From Doryteuthis pealeii (Eukaryota; Mollusca; Cephalopoda; Myopsida; Loliginidae): 64,000 bases of DNA. The position numbers and the translations under genes are program-made. The notes under the pieces were generated by a model. That model was not told the origin of the DNA and did not search any database. It was given only the letters and a program-made list of their open reading frames with translations. This document shows positions 11,782-23,009 of the stretch, piece by piece (position 1 is the stretch's first letter; each line of letters starts with the position of its first letter). The stretch is taken from NCBI GenBank assembly GCA_023376005.1, contig CM042145.1, forward strand, positions 18,600,204 through 18,664,203. Direction: 5' to 3'.

Positions 11782-14227
11782 TTGATGTTGTTCTTATCTC
11801 TCTTCTTTACTTCTTCGTCTTTTTTTTCTCTTCTTAATAATACTCATTTATTACACCTGATATATGGTAATATTAAACGAATACTTCCTGTCTAGAATCC
11901 TGACTTAATTGGTTGATACTTTAGAGTTTATTATATAGATTGCTTTGTCGATTTGAATAAACAAGGTACTTGTAAATTGCAACTGGAACAAGATTCTGTA
12001 TTACTTTCAGTTTCATTTAGCAGCCAGAATGTCTTGCCAGTATCAGTAACGTGCTGTTCAGTTAGTTTTACATAATAATTACTAGTTTAATTAGTTATGG
12101 TTAATAAAACAAAGTACCAACAGAATTGTAACATTAAGACTGCAACAACTACTGCATATGATGTTTTGTTAAAAGTGAAATATTCTGGGTTGACTGTTGT
12201 ACGTTTATAATTTATTAATTCTTCATAGTTGCAGACGCCTTCAAATAAGGGGGGGGGCACAAAAGAAGAGCCCTATACACTGATGATATAAAAAAAAGTG
12301 TTGATTTTAAGCTATTTCTTTTTTTTTAATTTTTTTTTTATATTACAAAGTGAAAAACCTGAATACACTTTAAAATTTTACTTTTTATATTTAAAAAAAA
12401 TCCACTTTTAAGTATTTAATTTATTGAAAATTGATATTGCAGATAAAAAAATGTAAAAAAAAAAACCCAACCCTACATGATATTAAGTTAATTTATTGTC
12501 AGGAAAGTAGGGAAGAAATCTTAGAAAAGCTATCGCTTTTAAATTAACACTCCTTTTTACTTATTCTCTCATCCATTGTAAGGCAGTTTTATTTGAAATA
12601 TTCATCTTCTAGACCTAGTGATGCTAAGCATGGAAACTAATAAGATATGCTATAGAATTTTTTTTTTGTTGTATTTTTAATTAGATGTTCTCTTTATACC
12701 ATGTACTGGGCGAAAACGGACCTCTCGTCTCTCAGTAATCATCTCTAAAAATCGATATATATTAAGCGAGTAGGTTGCATCTCAATGGAATGGATATACA
12801 TACATACACTAATTATTTCCCCGAATCCTTTGGAACATCTTCTATGAGATAAAGATGATTTTATCTTCTACGTCAATTGGTAACGTTAACAACGCATGAT
12901 TGGGGGAGAAAAGAAGGAAAAGACGATCATCTTGTACTTAAGATGTGTATGTGTGTGTGTGTGTGTGTACATATATACGTGTGCGTGTGTGAGGGGGGGG
13001 TGAACTCAGCTGACATTGTTGAATTGTGTTGTCAATGATGAATGAATTGGTGGATGACCGCTGGAAATAATGGATTCCTAGCCCCACTGTTCGTTGTAAT
13101 AACTGTCACTATTTCAACTTTCTTATAATAATAATAAAAAGAAATGTTACCTCGTTGATATTGTAAATTATTCCATTCTAATAATCAGAAATAATCAGCT
13201 TCTTAAAACGTTTCGATTTTTAAAAAATTTAACAAAACCTTATGAGAGGACAACAATAAAATGATTTCCTTCCACATTTTGAAAAAAGCACAAGAAGAAA
13301 CGACTTTGTTGAAAACAAAAGAAAACAACATTGATACTTCTGAATAACAGAAACGTGTGTATATCAATTTTGATGAATAAATTTACAAATTTATAGTTTT
13401 GTATTGATCACCTCCCCCACATCCAAAATCTATTAAGAATAAAATCTGGAATCTGCCGGGTCATACACAACACTTTAAAGTCCCTTATTTTTATTATTTG
13501 CTTTGGCTTACCATGGAAAAACTTTTAAATATTTTTGGTCAGTTCTTGATAATATTTTCAAAATCCTAAATCCAAAACGCTAAAAAGTTGAAATAGAGCA
13601 ATTTACCCCAAATTTTTAATTCCTTCTTCGTCCAGTTCATTAAAATCTTATGCATTCATTTGTTTGACCTCTGGTCAATGAATATAAAATAATTGCTCAA
13701 GGTTGTCTCTTAGCCTAAACTAAAATGAAACGTGTTTATAGACATAGCTTAAGAGCGAATGTCTGAAACAGATGAGCCGTGATACCTTTCCTCTTTGACC
13801 ATCATCACCCGAGTAGAAACGAACTGTGTTTCATATTCATTTCTAATGAAAGCATGAATCTTCCAATGATTCGATGGACCCTTTTTTCCCAACCCCCTAA
13901 AATCATTAGTTAATAATATTCAATTTATTCTGCTATTATTACGATAAATGGTCTTTATTCATCTTAACTATTTCTTCTTCAACCAGCTGTTACATTTCGA
14001 CATCTTTTTTGACAGCTGTAATTGGTTTCTTCAGAAAATATTCATTAATCTTCTCGGGGACACACTCATAATTATCCGGACCCTCTTGCAAAAAGAGTTA
14101 TAAGCTCTTTAACTTATCCTACCCTATCACCCATTCCAAACATATGTACATTTTTTTTTGAAACCCCGTGTCTAAAAAAAAATATTGAGGGTTGTTTATT
14201 GACAATAAGTAACGTTACGAATTTATC
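10207..14227. other. AT-rich DNA without genes; homopolymers and microsatellites
   Basis: Contains poly-A runs near 11078-11101, 11186-11211 and 11476-11500, GA repeat 11751-11777, GAT repeat 11631-11650 and TG repeat 12948-12969. I see no interspersed family and no coding domain. This is the largest unrepeated-looking tract in the first half. Confidence 0.5.
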
Positions 14228-14400
14228 TAATGGACTATAATAGAAGTAATGGAATTTTTAGTTTTAAAACATTTTAGTTATAACACATTGATTCATTTGA
14301 GGCTACTTCAATATTTGAGACACTTGCTCCTTTGGCCTCTAAGTCTTTTTTGGGCATTGCTGGTTTTGCCACACTGCAATGCATCATCTTCTTTGTAATA
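14228..14400 (+). repeat. Family S repeat, copy 1
   Basis: Shares ttttagttataaca-ttgattcatttgaggctacttcaatat, gacacttgct and gggcattgctggttttt with copies at 15055 and 18530. No coding domain is visible. Confidence 0.7.
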
Positions 14401-14672
14401 TAACAATTTAATTACTGAAATTGTAAAATTCTTTATTCGGAAAAGTTAAAATGTAATTAATGAACAGTTGTTTTTTTTTCTTGGTAGTAGTGGGTCTTTA
14501 TTTTTCAGCCCAGAATTACTAAAATATGCCAGAAGTATGAAGTAGTAAAGATGTCGGATTAATGAAGATGATTATGAGCAGACTATTGGGTATTACTAAT
14601 TTTACAAGTATACGAATGTAATGATGAATTATACGTAAGCTGTAACTGTTAACATGGCTGATTAACAGTTCT

Positions 14673-14788
14673 TTATTAGACAGATCACATACGCATAACT
14701 TTCATTGATAAAACCCCCCATAAATTCCAAACTATTAGACAGATCACTACGCATAACTTTCATTGATAAAAACATAAATTCCAAACTA
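14673..14788. repeat. 60-bp tandem duplication
   Basis: attagacagatcac-tacgcataactttcattgataaaa-cataaattccaaact occurs twice head-to-tail (14673-14732 and 14733-14788). Small indels distinguish the units. Confidence 0.9.
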
Positions 14789-15054
14789 GCCAATGAGGAC
14801 ATTAGTAATCATTTCTGTGGTGTCAATAACAATATGTCTAACAATAATTTAATCTATCTTAATTTTCCCTTTTTGTAATATTCAGATATTTATCACTCTT
14901 CACAAACTAGAAATTGTGGGTCCAATTTTCTCTTAAAGTATGGAAATGTAAGAATGTGTACAAAAAAACAAAAACAACAACAAACAATGACTGATAAAGA
15001 AGCCAAGTAAATGTTTCTTGTCTGCCCCAAATGAATGACCTTAACACATTTAAG

Positions 15055-15260
15055 GCCTTCTAGCTTATTAACTATTATAGAACTGATTGGCTTTTTAGTT
15101 TTAGAATATTTTAGTTATAACATTGATTCATTTGAGGCTACTTCAATATATGTGACACTTGCTACTTTGACCTCTTGGTATTTTTTTAGCCTTTTGGGCA
15201 TTACTGGTTTTTCTCATACTTTATTCGTAGAAATACAGGAATTCGTGATATCAACACATT
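15055..15260 (+). repeat. Family S repeat, copy 2
   Basis: The same core as the 14228 copy, with a few more bases before gggcattactggtttttc. A 75-codon frame runs through it, but the other copies do not preserve that frame, so it is not coding. Confidence 0.7.
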
Positions 15261-16067
15261 GATACATGGCCTGTTCTTGTACTTGTAAACTTCTTTGTGC
15301 TCCCAGTTAGTATAATTAATTCTACGACGAGAAAATAATTATAATACTGTTAAGATTTATAGAAGGAACAATTCTCAAGAATATTCTAAGTTGAATTATA
15401 AAAAGAGCTTAATAAATATTTAAAATGTTTGAAAATTACAAATTCAGACTATAACATCTGGATAAAGTAATTTGTTAAAAAAAAGGTAAAGTAATGATTA
15501 TCTGTATAAAGATTGGGTAGAAGAAAATGATTACGTGTGTATTTTCACCTGCACACACATTGACACATCCAAAGTAGCTAATTAAATGATGGAAGTCAAT
15601 TGGTGCTTGAAATGTTTGGAAAGCAGCCAACATGTAATGTTGACGACGACGACAGTGATGTAATTGATAGTCTTATTGTCAGACTCTATTGTATTACTAG
15701 TGTACAACCAATCAGATTGTCATTGAAAGACTTCTTGACTGATGAAAGCCTTTTGTTGTTCATTATCTTCTTCATACATGTCAATTTGTAACTATTTCAC
15801 TATTAATTAATTTTTATTAATCTCTGCAGCCAAAACAATAAGGACACAAATTAAGACAGATATATTACTCTTATATATTTTAGTGCATTGCAAAAATGAA
15901 ATAAGATTGGGTTCTAAAATTTATGACAGAGAGTTCAATACTTGTAGGCGTTCACACTTTGGTTAGATAAGAGTGATACATTCTTTTATTTTCTTTTCTT
16001 TTAAGTATATTGATTAAAGAATGAGAATTATATAAAGAATGTGTCGCGTTTTAGTTATGGTAAGTGG
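15261..16067. other. No gene seen
   Basis: AT-rich sequence; a 63-codon frame at 15600-15791 lacks any domain. Confidence 0.45.
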
Positions 16068-16543
16068 AAGAGTATACTATATATTATACAAAGTGTGTCA
16101 AAAGAGTATCGAGATTTTTTGTACTTTTTGACACACCTTGTATTCTGAAAAAAATAACGTTCCATTCATTTTTCATTTCTATCTTGGTAATGCAGCTTTA
16201 AACTTGGTACTTTTTTGACACACCTTTTTTGATACACCTTGTATTCTGAAAAAAAAAAGAGTATACTATATATTATACAAAGTGTGTCAAAAAAGTATCG
16301 AAATTTTTTGTACTTTTTGACACACCTTGTATTCTGACCCCCCCCCCCCCAAAAAAAAAAAAAAAACAACGTTCCATTCATTTTTCATTTCTATCCTGGT
16401 AAATACAGCTTTAAACTTGGTACTTTTTTTACACACCTTGTATACTGAAAAGATTAATGAATGGAACGTTATTTGTTTTTTTCAGAATACAAAGTATGTC
16501 AAAAAGTATAAAAAATCTCGATACTTTTTTGACACACCTTGTA
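16068..16543. mobile_element. M2 mariner-like MITE cluster
   Basis: Repeated termini read caaagtgtgtcaaaaaagta and gacacaccttgta at TA dinucleotides, like mariner inverted repeats. A ~190-base unit (agagtatactatatattata to ttctgaaaaa) is duplicated in tandem (16068 and 16258). Each unit starts with a ~55-base palindrome made of two facing TIRs. An inner block (cgttccattcatttttcatt...tacagctttaaac) recurs at 17820 and 42140. C and A homopolymers at 16336-16365 break one copy. No transposase. Confidence 0.8.
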
Positions 16544-16597
16544 TACTCTACTACTAATAATAGTATTCAAGCAGACTGATCATATTGGGTGTCTATA

Positions 16598-16842
16598 AGT
16601 AAGTAAAGTCGTCGGGGTGGACTTTTGTCCATATCAGCCAGACAGCGAGGGAGCCTATCTCTTTTTCACTAGCGCTAGACCAAGAGATTGTTTGGGTGTC
16701 TGAGACGGAGCACCACAACTACCTCACTTTACCGCACAGATCCCTGTGCTACTCATACGCTGAGTGGGCGAGGGCCGGTTATCGAACCAGGTACCTTGAG
16801 GTTCCCAACCGAACACTCTACCGACTGAACTAAACCGGCCCT
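16598..16842 (-). mobile_element. SINE family A
   Basis: Complete minus-strand copy from tail (gtaagtaaagtcgtcggggt) to head (taaaccggccct). The complement gives A-box tagttcagtcggtagagtg and a decayed B-box. Confidence 0.9.
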
Positions 16843-17093
16843 AGGAACCGGTATATTTTATTATAGGATAGCAAGGTAAAGAGACAGGCTTTTCATGATT
16901 AACTATCAGACGTGCTTCAATGAAGATCTATGATTTTCATACATTTTGTTCTCTGTGTTTTATAAATGTTTCGAATACGCACAAGTTATATAGTTAAAAG
17001 TGTTTTTGTTTTAATTAATTGTTTCTCTAAGCAATTTCTTATTTATGCTACGAGAGTATTATAAATGTTAAAAGAGCTAGGTATGGGCGTACA

Positions 17094-17431
17094 GTGATGC
17101 TGATAGCTTTTTGATTTAGTGCGTCCTGGGACGCACATATTTGCTTTGAATGAGTCCCCGGGAAATTTGATCTATCTCAACTAAAGTTTCTTAATAAATT
17201 GTAGGGTTTTTATTTATTATCTGGGGAAAACAACTAAAGCCGTCTAACTCCTACCTTGTAACCTATCCTGTGTAATTCGTTTCTAAGAAAATATTGAAAT
17301 GTATTTACAGTTAGCTTGAAATGGTGAGGGAAGAAAAATGAAAAACACTGAGATGCATGGATAAGATTTTATTGCGTCCTTTTAGATTTTTATGCGTCAG
17401 AGACGCAGGACGCACACATATCAACATCTCT
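17094..17431 (+). mobile_element. M1 MITE
   Basis: Starts gtgatgctgatagctttttg and ends atatcaacatctc, a short imperfect terminal inverted repeat (agatgctgatag). Subterminal gtgcgtcctgggacgcac and gcgtcagagacgcaggacgc are also mirrored. Seven copies occur in the window. No coding sequence. Confidence 0.85.
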
Positions 17432-17654
17432 GGTGTATAGTAATGAATCTCACCAACCAGGTTTCGGAGGAGTCAGGAGTTTTGTTCACTAAATCAATAT
17501 ACCGTATAAAATGACAGCTTTGAAATTGAATATATCCCTTTTTTAAAATTCTTTTTTGATCTATCATGTACATCTAAATCGACGAGCTTTTCTATTCATT
17601 GTCTTTAGAAGATGTCTTACTTAGCTTAGTTTTAGCACAAGGCCAGAAGTATGA

Positions 17655-17735
17655 GGCACCCAGTAAGAATCGAACTCATTAAAAATTGCTAGCTAGTCTA
17701 ACTTGTTAACCATTACTCACAGAAGCCTTTTCTTT
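17655..17735 (-). mobile_element. tRNA-like SINE head, family D
   Basis: On the minus strand a tRNA-like order appears: aatggttaacaagtt (A-box region), gagttcgattcttactgggt (B-box region), then gcctcatacttctgg. Similar minus-strand copies lie at 25560, 30640 and 34678. Confidence 0.55.
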
Positions 17736-17769
17736 TCAGTTAATGAATCCTATGAAAATAAAATAAAAA

Positions 17770-18004
17770 TACCAGATGTGTCATAAAAGTATCGAGAATT
17801 GAAGCTGTATTTACCAAGATAGAAATGAACAATGAATGGAACGTTAATTTTTTTCAGAATACAAAGTGTCATAAAGGTGCCGAGTTTGAAGCTGTATTTA
17901 CCAAGATAGAAATGAACAATAAATGGAACGTTATTTTTTTTCAGAATACAATGTGTGTCAAAAAGTACCAAAAAATCTCTATACTTTTTTGACACCCCTT
18001 GTAT
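17770..18004. mobile_element. M2 mariner-like MITE
   Basis: TIRs taccagatgtgtcataaaag and gacaccccttgta bound two repeats of the inner block (gctgtatttaccaagataga) about 75 bases apart. The inner block is inverted relative to the 16068 cluster. Confidence 0.75.
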
Positions 18005-18412
18005 AATAGGGTTTACTGTCTTTATATTCGATAAGTCTGTGTTTATAATCAAATACCCTAAAAAAAGGAAATAAGAATAAATTATACTATTTCAATTTAC
18101 AATTGCTGAAAGTATATCAGCTAGAAGTTGACCATCTGGAAGTTTTAGATTCTGGATTGGCATAAATGGTGGCTGTTCGATTCAAAGCAGATGTCATTGA
18201 AAGTGGGTCTTAACAAGAACTCGTTGCCAGCAATTTTGACCCCCCCCCCAAAAAAACTCGTTGGTTTATATCTCTTTTTCTTAGGGGTGGACACAGTGAT
18301 TTGGACACCCCAAGGCAAAAAGGATCATTGTCTCCTTAACTTATCACACCTTACTATAGATATGTAAAATCTTAATCAGACTTTTGTTTTTAAAGCTACT
18401 TGTTTTAAACAC
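18005..18412. other. No gene seen
   Basis: Unique-looking sequence with a C-run at 18240-18249. Confidence 0.4.
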
Positions 18413-18437
18413 ACACACACACACACACACACACAAC

Positions 18438-18502
<65 letters not shown>
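18413..18502. repeat. (CA)n-(TA)n microsatellite
   Basis: CA steps 18413-18435, then TA steps 18441-18502. Confidence 0.95.
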
Positions 18503-18507
<5 letters not shown>

Positions 18508-18529
18508 TAATAGACCGTTTACTTCCAGT

Positions 18530-18690
18530 GCCATCGGACTATATTAATAGAAATGCGGGGATTCATAATGTCAAAACATTTTTAGATACAACACATTCAT
18601 TCATTTGAGGTCACTTAAAAAATGAGTCTTATGCTACTTAAGCCTCTCTGTTGTTTAGACCCTCGGGCACTGTCTGATTGCGTGATCCAA
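18530..18690 (+). repeat. Family S repeat, copy 3
   Basis: More diverged copy: acacattcattcatttgagg, gcctctctgttgtttagacc, gggcactg. It lies just after a TA microsatellite. Confidence 0.5.
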
Positions 18691-18801
18691 CTTTGATTCA
18701 TTTTTTCTCTCCATATTTTAAGATAATAAATATCACTATTTTTTATTTATCTGAGATTAGTATATAATCTGAATGCTTTGTATTCCTGATATACTTTAAT
18801 A

Positions 18802-18803
18802 AC

Positions 18804-18841
<38 letters not shown>

Positions 18842-19099
18842 TAATAATAATAATAATATATGGAATAAACTGCCTGCATCTGTTGTAGGCTGCCGGAGCA
18901 CTGAATCTTTCAAAGCCTCCATGCTTCCTGTAGTCCGCCAACACTATACCTGATGCCACTCTCCACATACACGCGCGCACACATACATGCATATTACTAC
19001 TGTGAACTGTTCATGTTCCTGACACTACATTATTCTGTGTACTTGACCTGAGACTTTGATGAGTTGTGGTGCACCTGAGCAGTGTACACAATAAATTTC

Positions 19100-19122
<23 letters not shown>
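18802..19122 (+). pseudogene. LINE 3' end between trinucleotide repeats
   Basis: 18857-18950 reads IWNKLPASVVGCRSTESFKA on the plus strand, the W-N-x-L-P-x-x-V...S/T-x-x-x-F-K pattern common at the C-terminus of animal reverse transcriptase ORFs, and stops at HYT. About 150 bases of 3' UTR follow, ending caataaatttc and an (ATT)n tail (19101-19122). An (AAT)n run precedes it (18802-18856). It is strongly 5'-truncated. The family cannot be named from so little. Confidence 0.6.
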
Positions 19123-19132
<10 letters not shown>

Positions 19133-19135
19133 TAG

Positions 19136-19424
19136 AGAGAGCGATGCTGATAGATATGCGTCCTGCATCCCTGTGACACAAAAATCTAAAAGGACGCAGT
19201 AAAATCGTATCCATGAGTCCCAGTGTTTTTCTTTTTTCTTCTTTGACTATTTCAAGCCAACTGTAGATACATTTCAATAGTTTCTTAGAAACGAATTACA
19301 CAGGATAGGTTACAAGGTAGGAGTAAGATGGCTTTAGTTGAGACCCATACATTTTCCCGGGAACCCATTCAAAGCAAATATGTGCATCCCAGGTTGCACT
19401 AAATCAAAAAGCTATCAGCATCAC
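19136..19424 (-). mobile_element. M1 MITE
   Basis: Full reverse copy, from gcgatgctgatagatatgcg to gcactaaatcaaaaagctat-cagcatcac. Confidence 0.9.
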
Positions 19425-19544
19425 TGATATATATTGGCTTATTTAACAAAACTGCTCTACAATACATACATAGCAATAGCATAATCTTTACTGATCACTA
19501 CCGCCCCCCCCCATTCCTATAACCCCACCACCAGAACCTTTCCT

Positions 19545-19864
19545 CTAATGAGCCCTCAAATGACTCATCAAACCCGCTGCATATCCACAAAGTTTGATGA
19601 AAATATGACATAGGAAGGACGTCCTTCTCGTTGTATCAGATGATAAAATTTGATGCTTATGCACCACCATATGTCTCTAAAGACCAGAAGCTGACTTACA
19701 GACTTTGTTACAGATTGCACAAAACACATTGTTTGTTCCTGGAGTTTGCCTGAATTGTCCCTGATGAGATTTCCTATGATTGACATATCCAGCCTTAGAA
19801 AGCAGAATTCGACCACATGTCTGACATTTCCAACCCTCCATGTTCTCTCCAATATGACAGGTGT
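19545..19864 (-). pseudogene. Triple zinc-finger LINE C-terminus, one stop
   Basis: The minus strand encodes three C2H2-type modules in one frame. Finger 1 is CQTCGRILLSKAGYVNHRKS followed by H (canonical C-x2-C-x12-H-x3-H). Finger 2 is CAICNKVCKSASGL, then a TAG at 19677-19679, then RHMVVH. Finger 3 is CHIFIKLCGYAAGLMSHLRA followed by H, where the second Cys is Phe. The frame ends at a stop at 19545. Fingers of the form K-S-A-(S/A)-G-L-x-x-H are known at the C-terminus of some animal LINE ORF2 proteins, which is why I prefer a retrotransposon remnant over a host zinc-finger gene. The upstream edge is a CATA microsatellite. Confidence 0.65.
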
Positions 19865-19866
19865 AT

Positions 19867-19873
19867 ACATACA

Positions 19874-19902
<29 letters not shown>
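19867..19902. repeat. (CATA)n microsatellite
   Basis: About nine tetranucleotide steps. It artificially extends short open frames on both strands. Confidence 0.95.
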
Positions 19903-19904
<2 letters not shown>

Positions 19905-20430
19905 GATCATCTACGTGTGTTTGTGGGTTTTAAAGGGGCCACGTGTGCAGAAATTAATAGATTAAGGTGTCTCAAAAGCAAGGATACAAATGGTCATTAT
20001 GTCAAGGAGACGCGGTGCATCATATCAAAATTAAGATAGATAATTTCGACCCAAATATAGGGCTAAATTGCAACACAACAAATAGACTGCTAGAAAAAAA
20101 AAAAAAAAAAACATTATTAAAATGAATGTACATGTGACAGTAAATCCATGAGAATTTTTTGAACTGATACAAAAAGTAAAATGTGAATGAAATGAAATAG
20201 ATAAATTAATTTGTAATTAAAAACTCGAGATTTATTGGTCACAGATAAGCAGCCCGTGGCCGCGTGTTTGGAAACTCCGAAAGGAAGGAAGAATCATCAG
20301 CGATGGTAATAAAGAAATAATTATATTGGAATCATTCTTTTACAGGGATTTGATATATTATTGTAATGTAAGGATATTGGGTTCGTCATTGCATTAGCTG
20401 TTTGCAAATGCGCTCGGTGCGGATGACAAA
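19903..20430. other. No gene seen
   Basis: Unique-looking sequence with a poly-A run at 20094-20110. Confidence 0.4.
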
Positions 20431-20722
20431 GGAGAGCGCGGTGGTGTACTGGTTAGAGTCGTAGGAAATGGACTCGTCGACCCGAGTTCAAATCCTGGAT
20501 GAAGCCACAGTTCAAATAGCGCTAATATCCTTGGGAAAGGTATGAATCCATCTATTCTCCCTCCAGCTATGGGTAAATAGTAGGGCAGACTGGGCTCTTT
20601 AACCTTGGTTAGGCAACCAGTCTAGGAGAAGGAAAACTCTGAATTCAAACCTCTTAAGTCTCCGCTTGGGGTATTCATTACTAGGAATAGGCTCAGGCCT
20701 ACTTAGTGATCTATTTTCAATT
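20431..20722 (+). mobile_element. SINE family B, tail 2 subtype
   Basis: Head ggtggtgtactggttagagtc and B-box cccgagttcaaatcctggat, then the usual body. The 3' end is not the tail 1 block but gtattcattactaggaatag-gctcaggcctacttagtgat, the same tail 2 as the copies at 28618 and 57665. Confidence 0.85.
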
Positions 20723-21004
20723 AAAAAAAGAAGAAAAGGGACGGGCCAAGAAAGGCCATCATGTATTTATGAAAAGATCTCACAATAAAAAAAAGAAAAG
20801 AATTCGAACTCATGAAAAAGTGCATTGCGTTCCTAACTTTCCTTCCATACAGATGATCATGCCAAAACAGAAGAAGCAAGAAACCGTCCTCTAAGATAGA
20901 TCCGGATTATCTTTTCACCGACGGCAGCGAATCCGGATAATCTCTGGCGTCCAAATTGAAGTCAACATCTGTTCAATGTTTTTCAATTCCTTTTCCTTAA
21001 AATC

Positions 21005-21400
21005 GGCTCTGTTGCATCCAGGTGTCAAGTTGCTTACATTACCCGCTATTACTAGGGCCGGTTTAGCTCAGTCGGTAGAGCGTCAGACTAGGAACCACAA
21101 GGTTCCTGGTTCGATACCGGCCCTCGCCAACTCAGCGTATGAGTAGCACAGGGATCTGCGTGGTAAAGTAAGGAGCTGGTGGTAGGTATGGCGCTCCACC
21201 TCAGACACAAAAAACAATCTCCTTGGTCTAGCGCTAGTGAAAAGGGATAGACTCCCTCGCTGTCTGGTTGATACCGACTTTAGGCCACCCCGACGACTTT
21301 ACTTAATTATCCATTATTTAAGTACTGACCAGGCTCATCGCTGCTTACTTCCGGTGATCTGGCTTACTTCCGGTGTTTTCAGCGTGACTTGACCGTTGTT
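21005..21400 (-). mobile_element. 5S-rRNA-derived SINE, split by SINE A
   Basis: The minus strand of 21305-21400 reads cacgctgaaaacaccgg, gatcaccgg-aagtaagcag, then gagcctggtcagtactt: the 5S rRNA order with its internal promoter region. A family A SINE (21055-21304) separates this from the non-5S body (tagtaatagcgggtaatgta-agcaact). Two sister copies lie at 32390 and 41225. Decay of the 5S part and linkage to a common body indicate a 5S-headed SINE and not a 5S gene. Confidence 0.7.
21055..21304 (+). mobile_element. SINE family A, near-consensus
   Basis: Best copy in the window. A-box gtttagctcagtcggtagag; B-box ggttcctggttcgataccgg. The body is intact and the tail ends ccgacgactttactta. It sits inside the 5S-derived repeat. 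Confidence 0.95.
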
Positions 21401-21454
21401 GTTACTACCTGGGCAGTTAATGGTCGTGCCGGGAAAAATTAATCAGCTTAGTTC

Positions 21455-21634
21455 CAGAGGCCTTTCTCCCAGGCAGCATCTGCTCAAAAGGGTTTAAGGA
21501 CTGAGTTTATTGTCCGGTGTCTTAAGCACTCCTGAATGGGAATGCCGACGGAACCTAAGAAATGTTTGCATCTGTCTTACGGGTGGCTTGCTTCCAGCAC
21601 GACACCCCTCATTAAATCGACCTTGTGTCACATT
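21455..21634 (+). mobile_element. SINE-like family C
   Basis: Carries gagtttattgtccggtgtct, gggaatgccgacgga and ends tcgaccttgtgtcacatttt, the 3' block shared with family B tail 1. The 5' end is diverged. Confidence 0.65.
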
Positions 21635-21913
21635 TTGGTTGGTTGATTGGTTGGTTTTTACGACATGTCAACCCTTGGGTTATTTTATGTCAAAGACGTT
21701 TTATTTTGTTCATTCTTGATGGTATTCAAAATTTCTTTTTAAAAACTCAATTGTTTCTATTTATCCCATAGATGGGACCCTAACTGGTACTACCACTCCG
21801 GGTCAGAGTGGATCTGGGAGTAATCGTAAGGAATAAATACCCCACATTCAACAGGGCTCCAGAACTGGAACCTCATCATCAGTTTAGTTATATACACAGG
21901 ACACCTAGAAAGC
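21633..21913 (+). repeat. Family R dispersed repeat
   Basis: Complete 5' end (ttttggttggttgattggtt, acgacatgtcaacccttggg) plus core (accctaactggtactaccac, tccgggtcagagtgg) and ggacacct near the 3' side. It abuts the 3' end of family C with no spacer. Confidence 0.8.
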
Positions 21914-21929
21914 TTTCGTGCACGCTACG

Positions 21930-21931
<2 letters not shown>

Positions 21932-22010
<79 letters not shown>

Positions 22011-22139
22011 ATTCACAGACACTGTGTTTCGACGTTTCACCTCTCTTCAGTGTGGCTAGACTTAGCAACTATTTCTAACCGGCCGTCTTCCGCTGCCAGG
22101 AAGAAGCGGTGTTTTTTTAAAAATAAATACATACCACGG

Positions 22140-22196
<57 letters not shown>

Positions 22197-22338
22197 AGAT
22201 AGACATGCCGAAAGCGCTCGTAAAGAAACCTTTGGTGGATTGCTACACCAATTCCACCCTGACATTAAAAAGATGGCCAGGCATTTAGAAAGGATCGAAC
22301 AAAAACTCGTCCGACAAGAATCGTCAGTAGAGTTTAAC

Positions 22339-22397
<59 letters not shown>
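21932..22397. repeat. (CT)n, (TA)n microsatellite cluster
   Basis: CT steps 21932-21964, TA steps 21967-22006, 22141-22193 and 22341-22398. The two spacers look unique. A 113-codon frame through 22192-22533 depends on the TA runs, so I do not call it, although its first ~45 codons (MPDRHAESARKETF...) lie outside them. Confidence 0.85.
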
Positions 22398-22398
<1 letters not shown>

Positions 22399-22485
22399 GA
22401 GATGCTGATAGGTTCACGCCCAGCGTCACTGGCGCATAAAAATCTAAAAGTACGCAGTAAAATAGTTTCCATGCATCCCAGAGAC
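22398..22485 (-). mobile_element. M1 MITE, terminal fragment
   Basis: Starts gagatgctgataggttcacg and continues aaaatctaaaagtacgcagt-aaaatagtttccatgcatccc, the right end of M1 in reverse. The rest is missing. Confidence 0.75.
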
Positions 22486-22630
22486 ACAATCTTTCATAAA
22501 AATCCCGATAAATTGCACACAACCAACCCGTAACAATTCAGAGATGTGAGTTCACCGGTAATTAGCAGAAGGTAGATTCGTTTTATTACCAGGAAATTTC
22601 TACTGCCAACATGATATTTACCACATATAC

Positions 22631-22915
22631 GTGTACATGTTAGGCACAAGGCCCTTATTAATGTGTGACCTCCCACAATCCGTGACTCATGGGTGGCGGG
22701 TGCAAAAAATACGTTGATCCCGTCAGCATTCCCTCTTAAGGGGGGCGGCGCCTCAGGAAGTGGGCAATAAACCTAGCCCTACCCCTTTAAATCAAGGGGA
22801 CTGGTGTTGCCTTGGGGGATGCAGCCCCCCCCCCCCGAGTTCAACGATGTTAGCTTGTAAGGTCCAGGGCCGAAGTCACTGGACCCTCGGCTGGGCCGGA
22901 TCTACTGCCAACATC
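22631..22915 (-). mobile_element. SINE-like family C
   Basis: Reverse copy with aaaaatacgttgatcccgtc, agcattccctcttaagg, the gcaataaacctagccctacc block and a C-run at 22825-22836. It ends with the ggccggatctac-like 5' side. Confidence 0.8.
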
Positions 22916-23009
22916 CCGATAGAATTTCTGGATTTTTGCCTAATTCGGCTATTGCTTGACTCTGGTGTAAATACTCTTCGTTTTTTGTTGTTTTTTGTTT
23001 TTTTGTTTT

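Noticed and set aside
21055..21130. tRNA gene (good A and B boxes)
   Set aside because: The same head recurs in about ten copies, always followed by the same ~180-base body, and no clean tRNA acceptor stem can be closed. It is a SINE head.
21305..21400. Functional 5S rRNA gene
   Set aside because: The 5S part is diverged, interrupted, and attached to a body shared by two other loci.
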